NCBI GenBank assembly: GCA_949825025.1
Contig: OX463784.1
Coordinates: 21,550,868 to 21,614,867, forward strand
Direction: 5' to 3'
Length of the DNA: 64,000 nt
DNA from: Siphlonurus alternatus
Taxonomy: Eukaryota; Arthropoda; Insecta; Ephemeroptera; Siphlonuridae
A program made the position numbers and the translations under genes. Shown here in pieces: positions 50,206 to 61,860 of the stretch (the first letter of the stretch is position 1; every line of letters begins with the position of its first letter). The notes beneath the pieces were generated by a model. The model had not been told where the DNA came from. It worked only from the letters and a program-made list of their open reading frames with translations, and made no database searches.

Positions 50206-50313
50206 GTAAATACACAGAAAGAATTGTTTTTTATTGATGAACCTTATGTTTCATGTACATAAGGTTCATCAATGAAAATCGATTCTTTCTGATTGTGTAT
50301 TTACGAACAGAGC
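50206..50313. mobile_element. TA-flanked foldback MITE, copy 2
   Basis: AGGTCTGTTCGTAAATACAC to its mirror GTGTATTTACGAACAGAGCT. Same family as 1188-1310, with a small deletion in the left arm. Confidence 0.75.
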
Positions 50314-51452
50314 TATTATTGCTAAATGTTCAAAAAGAAATATTATATTTATGACAAAAATAAAGCTATATTTTTAATTTACATAATTTAAAGTATATAG
50401 AAAAAACTATATTTCCGATTAAGGGAGTATTAACAATACCTTCCCACTTACCGATTGTTAAAATATTATAAAATTTAGTAATGAAATTTCATATGTATAG
50501 TTACTTAATATACCAGTTTTGCCTGTATTACACGTTATGTTAATTAAATTTAACCCTGCAACCATTAAAGTAGGCACCACCTACATTTACGGTTACGACG
50601 ATGTTGATCTAGTCCAGTTATATAACCTAACTTGAATTAAGCGAGCAAGTTCACACATGTAAACTTTCCCTTTTTACGCCCACAATATTATTATCTCATA
50701 TGTCCACCTCCTCGTATAATTTACGTTATATAGCCCAGACGTATCGTAACAGCTAGAAGTGACTAATTCAATATCATTTTTCAATTTAAGGTATAGAGTA
50801 TTATACAATTTTTAGTTACGAAATATAAGAATATAAAGCATTATAATACTAATATTTTTGCCAGTTATTAATTTTGTAGGTGTATAAAAATATTCAAATT
50901 TATATTGACCTTAATAATTATAAATAAGTTTAAGTTCTTATAGTTTTGCAATATATATCATATCGGCAACGTAAATTCATGCAACGTGTGTGTGACTAAT
51001 AAATGTTATATTTTAAAATCCAGTATTTGATTTTTGTCTTTTTCTTGCTTTCTTCTTTGTAAGCACTAACTCCCGGCTCAATTGAGCCAATTGAATTTTT
51101 ATCATTATTATTTTATTTTTTCCAAAATGTATTTAGGAATTTATTTAGTATTGGTTTTACTAGTAATACTAATACACACCCATATTCAAAAGGGCTAAAA
51201 TGAATATGGATATTTTGCTAAACATTTTTCGACTTAAATATATTGTATATATATTAAAAATATATAAGATTTTTACTAACTAGCGAATTTCTTTTATAAT
51301 CATTTTTGAAGTTTTAAAGGTTATTAGTAATAACCATTATATTTTCCTTCTTTCTGTTAATGAAATAGAGAAACAACATATTTAAAGGAGGTATGAAGAA
51401 GATTTATTGATGCATATTTACAACAATGAAATTAATAAATTAGGAAAGGTGC

Positions 51453-52479
51453 TTAACCCAGGTAGGCGCGGGCAGCCAGGGGAGCGGCGTATGAGCTGTA
51501 GGCGGGGGCAGCGGCGTAGTGAGCCACAGCGGGGGCAGCATAAGCGTGAGCCACGGGGGCGGCGTAGGACAGGGGAGCGGCATAACGGGCAACGGGGGCA
51601 GCGGCGTAGGCGAGGGGAGCAGCAACCTTAGCGTAGGCGGGGGCAGCAACGATGGCCTTCTGGACGGCGACTCCCTCCTTGTGCACGACGGCGTTGAATC
51701 CGTTGATGGGGTCGGCGGTGTAGTCAACAATACGACGGGTTCCGTCAGCCTCCACAAGGCTGTAAGATCCCTTCACGACATCTCCGTCGCGGGTCTCCTC
51801 CTGGTGCTTGTTGTCTCCGGTGATGGCATCAGCCACGGAGTAAGCGTAGTTGTACTGGGGGTGTGCGTCGTACTCAGCGGGGGCAGCAACGACAGCCTTG
51901 GCAACAACGGGGGCAGCACCGTAAGCCAGAGGAGCGGCGTGGGCAGCATAGCCGTAGGCGGGGGCGGCGTATCCCAGAGGGGACACCACACCGGCGCTGG
52001 CGACAGCGAGCAGGGAAGCGAGAGCGACGAACTGGAGAACAGAAAATATTAGCAATCAATTTTACGCACTTAATTAAAAAATTAATCGTTGGCTTTGACA
52101 TATATATTCGAAAATTTTCATGGTTGCAATTGAAGACAGAAAATGACTTGACACACAGTGAAATATTAGCTGTGGCATTTTTTTTTTTTTATGTTTTTTG
52201 TGTCTTGATAATGTTCATATATGTAGAGTGCTATTATATCAATCCATTCCTTATTATTATGTGAATTCTCTTATTAAAACTGACTTGGTTGAGAAAAAAA
52301 GTAAATGCTGAAAATGGTTATATTGAAAGTAAGGGATTACTGCCAAATATTGAACTTAAAAGCAAAAGTACTCCACAAGCTATAATTTAACTTAGAATGT
52401 CTGCCAAAAAAAATGTATGCAATTTCACCGTCGATGAAGTAATCCAATTGCGTGTTTTTCTCCTTACCTTGAATGCCAT
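51453..52479 (-). CDS. RR-2 cuticular protein (gene 10), 2 exons, ARAYLG tail
   Basis: 196-aa secreted protein, first of the right-hand group. Exon 1 is 52468-52479 (MAFK), the intron 52032-52467, exon 2 51453-52031; the open frame runs slightly into the intron. Signal peptide 1-17 ([13 protein letters not shown]), then [20 protein letters not shown] and a [15 protein letters not shown] linker. RR-2 domain about 57-124, opening [20 protein letters not shown], with [17 protein letters not shown] and [14 protein letters not shown]-terminal part: [34 protein letters not shown], ending [15 protein letters not shown] rather than ..SYVH. AATAAA at 51403-51408. It has only one [13 protein letters not shown] unit; genes 11-13 have several. 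Confidence 0.92.
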
Positions 52480-52496
52480 GTTAGAGCTGGTGGTTG

Positions 52497-52532
52497 AATG
52501 ATGCTTGGACAACAGTACACTCGGCTTATATA
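52497..52532 (-). promoter_or_regulatory. Core promoter of gene 10 (TATA + initiator)
   Basis: TATATAAG at 52525-52532, TCATT initiator at 52497-52501, +1 about 52499, 20-nt leader. Upstream lie ACTCGCGAG (about 52561) and AACAGCCTCGCCC (about 52578-52590 on the plus strand), both shared with gene 11. Confidence 0.8.
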
Positions 52533-52790
52533 CCAACACCCTCCTCCTTTTTCTCTATCACACTCGCGAGCAATTCTAACAGCCTCGCCCTTCGCCCCTC
52601 TCCTCAATGAGATATGTAAGCCAAATAAAAACGAGTTTTTTTTTTTCATAGACGTACTATACTAAAAATTTTGTACTACATTTTTTATGTAATAATTTCA
52701 ACTCTCGCGAATGTTCTTTTCGTATGGAACATGGATTATTATATTTTCTTTATTTGAATATATATGAGAAAACTGATCTAAAAATTTAAT

Positions 52791-53145
52791 TTAAGGGTAA
52801 GGTAACGCCACCAATGTTAAAAAAAGTCCCTCACACAAAAATTCTGAAAAAAATTTAAAATGTTCTCCTCTACATCCCCTATCAGTAGTTAAAATATCAA
52901 GTATACAAATACGATCTAGTTTTTGAGTTATGAATTTTTAAAGTTGACTAATTTAACATGGGAATTCCATTTCTCCATGTTAAATTAGCCAACTTTAAAA
53001 ATTCATAACTCAAAAACTAGATCATATTTGTGTACCTGATATTTTACCTACTGATAGGGGGTGTAGAGGAGAACATTTTAAATTTTTTTCATAATTTTTG
53101 TGTGAGGGATTTTTTTTAACATTGGTGGCGTTATCTTACCCTTAA
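52791..53145. mobile_element. TTAA foldback element, TTAAGGGTAA family, copy 3
   Basis: TTAAGGGTAAGGTAACGCCA to the mirror TGGCGTTATCTTACCCTTAA, with the same inner arm sequences (TATACAAATACGATCTAG; AAAGTTGACTAATTTAACAT) as copies 1 and 2. Confidence 0.85.
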
Positions 53146-53621
53146 TATTACAGTAACGTATTGAGCCAAGTTTTGGCAAGACTGCATTGGTACATTCATG
53201 CGCGTTAATTACCATCAAAATAATGTATGTTGATATATATATCATAGTATAGTGTTCACTGCAAAGGGGCTTTGAAGCAAGTGAATTTCATACGTTTATA
53301 TTTTTGAACGGATTGTGGGAGTTCCTTTGCAGAGACCGTGCTTTATCAAGTACGTGTGGTGAAAATTTAAATACTTTTTTGTAATCAGGAATAATTGTCC
53401 ATGATGAGTAATGTATTTTTTTGTATGTAATTTTGCATTCGTGTAACATATACACTTAATTGGTATGATATATGTTGTGCCCAATGAAGTATCCTTGTTA
53501 CATTATTTTTCATATGCTACAATAAAACTGCATCTTCATTTCATTAATAGAATTCCTTCAATTGTTACAAATCGAGATATAATGTCACCTGCAAGGACCT
53601 TCACTAAGTGTATGTTTAGTA

Positions 53622-53945
53622 TAATGGACAATTTGTATGATATATTTTTATTACAGAAATGGATAGAGGGTACCAAATTATGCTACTCTGAATTTTTTCA
53701 GATTTTTTTGAGAGCGGGAATTATTTTTAAAAAATTATTGAAAGTCAGTTTTATGACGTCACGGGCGTTTAGCGTCTATCCTCTTCTTAAGGACAGACTC
53801 CTCGTGACGTCATAAAATCGACTTTCAATAATTTTTTAAAAATAGTTTCTATGGTCTCTAAAAAATCTGAAAAAATTCAGAGTAGCATAACTTTGCACCC
53901 TCTATCCATTTCTGTAATAAAAAATGTCATGCAAATTGTCCATTA
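53622..53945. mobile_element. Foldback element with paired TGACGTCA sites, copy 3 with longer ends
   Basis: The inner arms match 13567-13865 (ACAGAAATGGATAGAGGG and its mirror; TATGACGTCACG and CGTGACGTCATA). Here the pairing extends outward to TAATGGACAATTTG / CAAATTGTCCATTA, so the termini differ from the other two copies. The reading frame on the plus strand across it is not a gene. Confidence 0.7.
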
Positions 53946-54962
53946 CATAAACTTCATGCTTCTATATTAAATAAATCTTTTAATCACATAATATTAATTT
54001 TTTTCTTTGTATTTACACTGTAAATTCTCTAAATTAATTGTTTAATATTGTATGCATAAAAATTTTATTATAATAAAATATTCAAATATTAATGACTAAT
54101 TAAAATTTTTACCGAATTGTTTCTCAATTCCTTGTTATTAATGCAATTTAAAATTAATATTTTATAAAATTTTAGTACATAATTTAACTTGCATGACTTA
54201 ATTGTAAATATTACTGACAAATTACTTCATTTGGATATTTTAATTTGTATAGTATTGTAAACAGATTATAATATGTCGAGTATTTTAAAACAAGTTGTTA
54301 GAAGTATTAGAAGATTATATAAGAGCCCATAAAAAGGTGAAAGCATTTTTAGCAGTCTAAACAGTTTAGCTCTATAATGAAGGACATTCTATTTTAATGG
54401 AATTTTATTGCAAATATGTATCAAGGGCTCCGAATTTTAACTATATGTATAAAAACCTATAGTCAAATTTTTATTCAAATGGAGTGAACATTCATTATTG
54501 AAGTATAGCCGGAAGTGTATAATATATCGAGTTTCTGCATGGTCTTTCTATTTGTATTTCTATCATTACATTCATGTGGTATAAATAAAACTTTTGTTTT
54601 ATTAATATTAATTAATAATTGCATTAAGCCAGTCAACAATTAGTTTTAGGTCATGATCAATTTATATCATCAATGATTAGTAAATCATTTTTATTTACGT
54701 ATTTCAGTGTTACAATTTTACACATAGGTGCAATGTCAGTACTTCTACCAAACCTCTCTGCAAAAATTCAAAACTGAATTGCAAATAAAATAGATACAAA
54801 AATCTTATTTCCGGCTACTTCCGGAGGGAATATCAAAATAATTAAAGTGTAATGCATATTTTTGTTTAAGATTCCAAAGTGTAGCTCAGAAACGAGATAA
54901 AAATCTATTATTTTTCAGACTGGAAACATTAAAATAAATTCAAGTACAATATCTACGAGAAA

Positions 54963-54965
<3 letters not shown>

Positions 54966-54995
<30 letters not shown>
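54966..54995. repeat. Poly-A run
   Basis: 30 uninterrupted A. Confidence 0.95.
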
Positions 54996-54997
<2 letters not shown>

Positions 54998-55085
54998 AAA
55001 CTAATTTACAAAGTTAACTGCAAGATGCAAGTCGATAACTGCAATAAAATTTCAAGAGTACAGAAAGAATCTTAACTTATTTTGT

Positions 55086-55482
55086 TAAGGGTAAGATAAC
55101 ACAAACAATCGATTGTTGTATCCCCATTTGATTAACATGTAAACCTTAGCAACCTCATAATGATTCTGAATTTTTTTTGAGAGACAGTTCTTGGCACCAA
55201 AAAAATATGGAAAAAATTTCAAAACAATTGGACGGTCCAATTTTTTTTAAATTAATTTCTTAGTGTAGGTCTCCATGCCATGGGAAAGCCCTATATTGAA
55301 AATTTAAAAAATTCATTTAAAAAAATTGGATCGTCCGATTGTTTTGAAATTTTGTCCACATTTTTTTGGTGTTAAGAACTGTATCTAAAAAAAAAATCTG
55401 AATTATTATGAGGTTGCTACGGTTTACATGTTAATCAAATGGGACTATCAACAATCGATTGTTCGTGTTATTTTACCCTTAA
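55086..55482. mobile_element. TTAA foldback element with a different interior
   Basis: Ends TTAAGGGTAAGATAACACAA / GTGTTATTTTACCCTTAA resemble the TTAAGGGTAA family. The interior (ACAATCGATTGTT, GGTCTCCATGCCATGGGAAA) differs and instead resembles the element at 58901-59192. It is therefore a link between two families. Confidence 0.75.
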
Positions 55483-55802
55483 CATTATATAAGAAAATAC
55501 CACTTCAAAAAAATAAACAGAATGTATTTCTACTCTTTGCAAAAATTAATTGAGACCTCTTCTATGACCTTGACGGAAACTTATATTTTCATTATTATTT
55601 TATATAAATTATACAAAATAATCTAGTTATGTAGACGTGCAATACTGCAAGGATTCATAATATATTGTCAGTGTCGTCAGTGTAATATCCCCTTAGCAAA
55701 CAGTTAAATATATAATTTGGAAGGTAAATTAAAAAACATCAGAATTACTTTAAAAATAAGATTTATTGGTACATTTAACAATAAATAAATTAGGAATGGT
55801 GC

Positions 55803-56808
55803 TTAACCCAGGTAGGCGCGGGCAGCCAGGGGAGAGGCGTATGAGCTGTAAGCGGGGGCAGCATAAGACAGGGGAGCGGCATAACGGGCAACGGGGGCGG
55901 CGTAGGACAGGGGAGCGGCATAACGGGCAACGGGGGCGGCATAAGACAGGGGAGCGGCATAACGGGCAACGGGGGCAGCGTATGCGATGGGGGCAGCGAT
56001 CTTAGCGATAGCGGGGGCAGCAACGATGGCCTTCTGGACGAGGGGCTCCTTGTGCACGACGGCGTTGAATCCGTTGACGTCATCAGCGGTGTACTCGACG
56101 GTACGACGGGTTCCGTCAGACTCGACAAGGCTGTAAGATCCCCTCACGACATCTCCGTCGCGGGTCTCCTCCTGCTGCTTGTTGTCTCCGGTCAGAGCAT
56201 CGGACACGGAGTAAGCGTAGTTGTACTGGGGGTGTGCGTCGAACTCAACAGTCTTGGCAATGACAGGGGATGCAGCGTAAGCCAGAGGAGCGGCCTGAGC
56301 AGCATAGCCGTAGGCGGGGGCGGCGTATCCCAGAGGGGACACCACACCGGCGCTGGCGACAGCGAGCAGGGAAGCGAGAGCGACGAACTGGAGAACAGGA
56401 AAGAAGTTATCATAAAAAATTTAATGATAAAATAAATGCTGACACTTCTATATAATTATATTTTATTACAATTAAAGCTGGATTTTACACGTCTTGCACA
56501 CAATGTATTCTTGCAAGAAAATTTCATTCCCACACAAACAAATGGTTAGGGAGTTTTCTTATAAGAAAAATTGTATGCGTTGATTAGAAAATTGTATATT
56601 GTAATAACGGCTCAATATTGACAAATACTTTTAGAAAAATGATTGTCTTGTTATTTTTGAAAAAATTATATTCATAAAATATCAATTGAAAAACTTTTGG
56701 AGTCAAATTTTTATTTATTTATATATACATAATTATATATATTTTTTTTTAATTTTTGCAAATTCACTGAAGTTGAGTGTATGGTGTTCTCCTTACCTTG
56801 AATGCCAT
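55803..56808 (-). CDS. RR-2 cuticular protein (gene 11), 2 exons, ARAYLG tail
   Basis: 198-aa secreted protein. Exon 1 is 56797-56808 (MAFK), the intron 56388-56796, exon 2 55803-56387. Signal peptide 1-17, then [22 protein letters not shown]-2 domain about 52-119, opening [20 protein letters not shown], with [34 protein letters not shown] and [11 protein letters not shown] replaces the usual KEG. The C-terminal half has [11 protein letters not shown] followed by three 13-residue [13 protein letters not shown] units and the ARAYLG tail. AATAAA at 55762-55767. Its sequence from signal peptide through domain is nearly the same as in gene 12. Confidence 0.92.
55862..55980 (-). repeat. 39-bp coding minisatellite in gene 11
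   Basis: About three tandem 39-bp units encode [13 protein letters not shown]. Units differ at only a few bases. Confidence 0.8.
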
Positions 56809-56825
56809 GTTAGAGCTGGTGGTTG

Positions 56826-56861
56826 AATGATACTTGGACAGAGGTACACTCGACTTATATA
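56826..56861 (-). promoter_or_regulatory. Core promoter of gene 11 (TATA + initiator)
   Basis: TATATAAG at 56854-56861, TCATT at 56826-56830, +1 about 56828, 20-nt leader. ACTCGCGAG and AACAGCCTCGCCC recur upstream, as in gene 10. Confidence 0.8.
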
Positions 56862-56949
56862 CCCTGACTATTCTGTACCAGACTCGCGAGAAAAGTCTAT
56901 AACAGCCTCGCCCTTCGCCCCTCTCCAAACTTGTTACGGTCAAACGACA

Positions 56950-59740
56950 AAATTATGTAACGAAACAAAAACGAGTTATTTCACATTCGTACCAAATTTA
57001 TTTTGTAATGTTAGATTGTAAATCATATTATAATTTGAATTATTTGCTAAGAATAATGAACATCATAGTGTAATTTAACTTTTCGGAATATACAAACTTC
57101 AACTTTTATTAATTTATTTAGTACATTATAACAAAAACATTGATATGAATTTCCTGACGCAATAAAAAAAACTTTATATAAAACTTTTTTACAAAACAAT
57201 ATACGAAAACAATTTTATTAAAAATTGCAATTTATAATGAAAATAAAATATAAATAAATTTATTGAAACAAATATATTTCTATTTTCTACAAAATTAATT
57301 AAATTTAAAATTTGCTTTACTTTAGAACAAAATTAATTTGTATAATTACTGAATGGTATTTTGATGTACACGCATATATGATACTTTTTGTCTATATAAC
57401 CATTTAATTTAAAATACTATATTTTAAAATGATTGTATTTGTATTTTTGGAAATTGATTAATTGAAAATTCAAATACAAAATGCCACTTTTACATTTTTT
57501 TCTGTAGAAATCGAAGCCTGTCACTGTCACAGCGTGGTGCTTAGGTGGAACAATTAATTTAAAAAAAAAAAAAGTAAATTTTTAAGTGCTGTTGGTGCAT
57601 AAGTTTAAGAGTGGTCAATAGGTGCAAGACCTGCCCGGTATATATTTTATCAGCAACTTAATGATATTATGTCCATGTACATAAGGAAATCGCTTAAGAA
57701 AACGTACTCAGCTCTGCAGTGTGCGATGTATGATTGCTTGATATGAAGATGCCATGAGACTAATATGATGACAAGAACAACCTCCACCACTGATATCCTA
57801 AAATTACAAATATTTTAAAATAATCTCCATTTTTGCTATAACTAATACAATCCACAAGATCAATATAAAAATACAGATTTTGAGAATAAAATTTCAGACA
57901 TAAAAAAAGTTTTAAACCATAATGTGAATGCACCTGACATTTTGTGTGAAGTATTAAGTTTGTATATACCAAAACGTCAACTTACACAACAGCAGTTTTT
58001 TTCTGTTGTAACTTGCACTAACCAATGTACCGAAATTTACATATATGGCAAGGGTGCAGACACGATGTAATCAACTTAATGTGCCACCTTATTTGATATT
58101 TTTAATTTAAGCTATAAAAACAGCTTAAGGATGTGTTAAGTTAAGTTAAGTTTCTTTACATTATAAGAAATATGGTACTATCATAATAATAATTTGATTG
58201 CAATGCATTAATCTATGTGACTTCATTACATTTGATGAATAAATTGATAAATTATTGATCTATTACTTTGATTATACTCTGTGTTGTACGTATTTTTTTA
58301 TTAATTTTTATTTCTACTGTATGTATAATGTGTATAATGTAGGTCGTATTTGATTTATTTTTTAGTATTGTAACTATTATAATATTATGTATCAATGTAT
58401 CCACAATAAGGAGTTTTCTGAATTGGATCCAATAAACAAATCAATCAATAGCCCTAGAACGGCAACTCTCGATGCAAAGAAATATATTTCAAGTGCACTA
58501 GTACTACATCAATTTGGTTCACTCTTTAAGACGTACTAACAATATTATAATTTAATGTATAAAGGTGCTAAATGATGATAATTCAAAATTACAATGTTGA
58601 TTTTGTCTGTAATGGTGTGTTTTTAACATTATAGAGTTTTTAACATGATTTTTAGATAATCTTTTTTTTTTTTTTTAATATTTAGTTTTTTAAACTCATT
58701 TTAATAATTATGACTTGGTAATTGTTTAGTTTGTAAAATAAGTATATTTATAATAATTCACAATGAATTAATCACAACCATGCTGCATGCCGCCATTAAA
58801 AATGTAAATGAATTTTAAAAGTACAACAATGAATTAGTAAATAATTCAATATTGTTTTAAATATCATTCAATATTTAATATATTCTATAAATATTAATTT
58901 TTAAACCTTAGCAAATTCACAAAAATTCTGAAAATTTTTTAAGAGGCAGATATTAGTGCCTAAACGCTATAGAAAAAGTTTCAAAACAAGTTAACAAGCC
59001 GTTTTTTTTTTAATTAATTTTTTGTTTGTCTCTCCATGGGTCCCATGGGAAAGCACTATGCTGAAAATTAAAAAAATTAATTAAAAAAAATCGGCTCGTT
59101 AAATTGTTTTGAATCTTTTTCTATGGCTTTTAGGCACTAACATCTGCCTCTCAAAAAAATTTCAGAATTTTTGTGAATTTGCTAATGCTTAACTTCATTG
59201 ATACCTGTATAGGACGATATTAAATAACTCGAAACTGAGAAGCTTATTGTTTTCCTGGAATCTATATTATGACTATATAGCATCCATTAACTAAGTATAC
59301 TATATTTCGTTAATGCCTTAATTAATATAAAACAATCAATTTCACAAATGAAATATTGCAATTAATTGCATAATAAGCGAAGAAACAAAGCAATCTTTGA
59401 AAATATTATATAGTCAAGTGCAATGTGAGCGAAATAATAAACTAAAATTTAATAATATTTTTTTTTATAATTAAATGAAGAATGCAATGTAATACACAAA
59501 CTTTTTTTACAAGGAAGTGTTGCCTAATAACTTCTATGTCATTACCATGTATGAAATTCCTTAAAATTTTATCAACCTTGGTGAAAATTATTAGCCATAA
59601 CATTAAATTAAAAGCTATACTGATAAAATCTAGATTATGAACAAGTATACAGATACTAGGTCTACATTAAAATGAGCAAGGATATTGTAAGGAAGAATGA
59701 ACTACATAATAATAAGTAAAATACAGTAAAATTAATTTAA
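56950..59740. other. Intergenic DNA between genes 11 and 12
   Basis: Contains a possible retrotransposon 3' tail near 58320-58450 (GAATTGGATCCAATAAACAA) and a TTAA foldback (58901-59192). I see nothing else. Confidence 0.55.
58901..59192. mobile_element. TTAA foldback element related to 55086-55482
   Basis: TTAAACCTTAGCAAATTCAC to the mirror GTGAATTTGCTAATGCTTAA. The centre carries CTCCATGGGTCCCATGGGAA, similar to the centre of 55086-55482, and both have AGTTTCAAAACAA-type inner arms. Confidence 0.7.
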
Positions 59741-59790
59741 AAAATAAGATTTATTGGTACATAAATAACTTGGGGTTGGAAAAAAGGTGC

Positions 59791-60808
59791 TTAACCCAGG
59801 TAGGCACGGGCAGCCAGGGGAGAGGCGTATGAGCTGTAAGCGGGGGCGGCGTATGCACGAGCGATGGGGGCAGCATAAGACAGAGGGGAGGCATAACGGG
59901 CAACGGGGGCGGCGTAAGACAGGGGAGAGGCATAACGGGCAACGGGGGCGGCGTAGGACAGGGGAGCGGCATAACGGGCCACGGGGGCAGCGTAGGACAG
60001 GGGAGCGGCATAACGGGCAACGGGGGCGGCGTATGCGACGGGGGCAGCGATCTTAGCGATAGCGGGGGCAGCAACGATGGCCTTCTGGACGAGGGGCTCC
60101 TTGTGCACGACGGCGTTGAATCCGTTGACGTCATCAGCGGTGTACTCGACGGTACGACGGGTTCCGTCAGACTCGACAAGGCTGTAAGATCCCCTCACGA
60201 CATCTCCGTCGCGGGTCTCCTCCTGCTGCTTGTTGTCTCCGGTCAGAGCATCGGACACGGAGTAAGCGTAGTTGTACTGGGGGTGTGCGTCGAACTCAAC
60301 AGTCTTGGCAATGACAGGGGATGCAGCGTAGGCCAAAGGAGCGGCCTGAGCAGCATAGCCGTAGGCGGGGGCGGCGTATCCCAGAGGGGACACCACACCG
60401 GCGCTGGCGACAGCGAGCAGGGAAGCGAGAGCGACGAACTGGAGAACAGAGAAATGACGTTTAGTTTGATGAATAAGACTTGAAATCAGTGGTTACCAAA
60501 ATTAAAATGAAAAAGTAATAATTAGGTTGGACAGTACTTTTTGCATATTCAAAAATTTATAGTATGCATGATCTTAAAAGGAAGATCGTTACTCCGTAGT
60601 TGACTTCAGTGAATAATATTAATTTAAAAATTTTAACAAACGAACTTTTTTATTAGTTTCAAAAGGAATTTATCGTAAAAAAAAATTAGCTGGAAGTTAT
60701 ATGTTCTTTGTCAAGCTATTGAATGATTTTATTTTCTAAATTCATTCAATATTTTGAATATAATATTTATCGAAGTAATCCAATGGTTCTCCTTACCTTG
60801 AATGCCAT
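59791..60808 (-). CDS. RR-2 cuticular protein (gene 12), 2 exons, expanded repeat
   Basis: 219 aa, the longest of the ARAYLG group. Exon 1 is 60797-60808 (MAFK), the intron 60439-60796, exon 2 59791-60438. Signal peptide 1-17. The N-terminal linker and RR-2 domain (about 52-119; [45 protein letters not shown]) are nearly the same as in gene 11. The C-terminal part has four PVARYA(A/S)PLSYAA units instead of three, plus a [17 protein letters not shown] segment that gene 11 lacks in part, then ARAYLG. AATAAA at 59750-59755. The gene differs from gene 11 mainly by in-frame repeat gain, as expected from slippage or unequal exchange. Confidence 0.92.
59868..60032 (-). repeat. 39-bp coding minisatellite in gene 12
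   Basis: Four to five tandem 39-bp units encode PVARYA(A/S)PLSYAA. Two A/S variants are arranged in blocks. Confidence 0.8.
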
Positions 60809-60825
60809 GTTAGAGCTGTTGGTTG

Positions 60826-60861
60826 AATGATGCTTGGACAACAGTACACTCGACTTATATA
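60826..60861 (-). promoter_or_regulatory. Core promoter of gene 12 (TATA + initiator)
   Basis: TATATAAG at 60854-60861, TCATT at 60826-60830, +1 about 60828, 20-nt leader. AACAGCCTCGCCC recurs near 60916, but ACTCGCGAG is absent and the box lies farther upstream than in gene 11. Confidence 0.8.
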
Positions 60862-61317
60862 CCATTTCTCTATCACACGTGATCGATACTAGAGTAGTTC
60901 AATATTAAAATTGAAACAGCCTCGCCCCTCCGAAACTTGTTACGTCAACCCAGTTGAAAACAAGTTTGTTACATACCAAATAACTATTGTAATACTTTTT
61001 ATGTAATTTTATGTCTTGTCACTTGGTCACCCACTACTAGTTTATTAAATTTACCAATAATTGTTGTTAACTTTCTTTTTTAGCTGTGCTAATTGATCTG
61101 TAGATATTATAATATTTTATCTTTGTCAAAAAAAAAACTTGTTATGTTGGTGCACACCTCTGGACAGTGTGAACTTTACGCTTGATTGCAGCTGAAGATT
61201 TTATAGAAAAATGGATGCAGATTTGCATTTTTTTTCCTTCAAGTGAACCCTGTTGTAGGACACTGGCCATAATAAAGTGACTGAATTTAACGTTCCGACT
61301 CTTTGTGGACCCGACAA

Positions 61318-61440
61318 TTGTGGGTTCCTTTCAACCGGGGCGGCCAGGGACTATAGCAATCCATCTCAGCATTCGCCTTGTTATGACTGAGGGAACCATG
61401 GAAACCTAAGTCAGGATGGTCGGTAATTGATGGAGGATAC
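61318..61440 (-). mobile_element. SINE fragment (core and tail part)
   Basis: Carries ATTCGCCTTGTTATGACTGA, GGGAACCATGGAAACCTAAG and TCAGGATGGTCGG, the best-preserved SINE core here. The 5S-derived head is not evident. Confidence 0.6.
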
Positions 61441-61860
61441 GTCATCACTCATTAGACGATTGATTGGTTGGTATTTTGGAGCAATTGACACATTTTTTTC
61501 ATGTATGCCCCCATACACTCACTCATTAGTCACCTCCCTAATTAATACACGAGTTGGTGTTCTTTAGCAATTTGCAATTTTGGGAAATTTAAGAAGAACA
61601 TCCAGTCCCAAATATCTCATCACGTCTCTATAAAATTGTAGACTGATAGATCGTTCCAAATTAGGGCAGTTCAGTTCGTGGTTTCCCCGAGGTTTACAAA
61701 CTGTATTGAAATTTGCTCATGAATTTAATGAAAAGTATCTTTTTCTTCTTTGCGTTGTCACCGCTACTGCACTGACCAATTTTTTTCACTGGCCCGTTTG
61801 CATGTGAGCTTTGAACGTTTGACTATAATATGAATGAATAACAATATAACAAGTACTTAT

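Larger units (their letters stand above)
37620..51400. other. 13.8-kb interval without a recognisable gene
   Basis: Separates genes 9 and 10. It holds 5S-headed SINE copies (38216-38500, 41700-42020), a retrotransposon 3' end with a microsatellite (39800-40440), a half ACACTA MITE, foldbacks at 45698, 47192 and 50206, the second exon-like segment (48083-48298) and a poly-T run (48467-48495). No cuticle-protein exon, TATA/initiator pair or MAFK exon was seen in it on either strand. Confidence 0.6.
52620..55750. other. Intergenic DNA between genes 10 and 11
   Basis: Holds TTAA foldbacks (52791-53145, 55086-55482), a TGACGTCA-bearing foldback (53622-53945) and a poly-A run (54966-54995). I find no gene. 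Confidence 0.6.

Noticed and set aside
53465..53815. 116-aa plus-strand frame
   Set aside because: Its second half runs through a foldback element (53622-53945); no start context, domain or homologue is evident.
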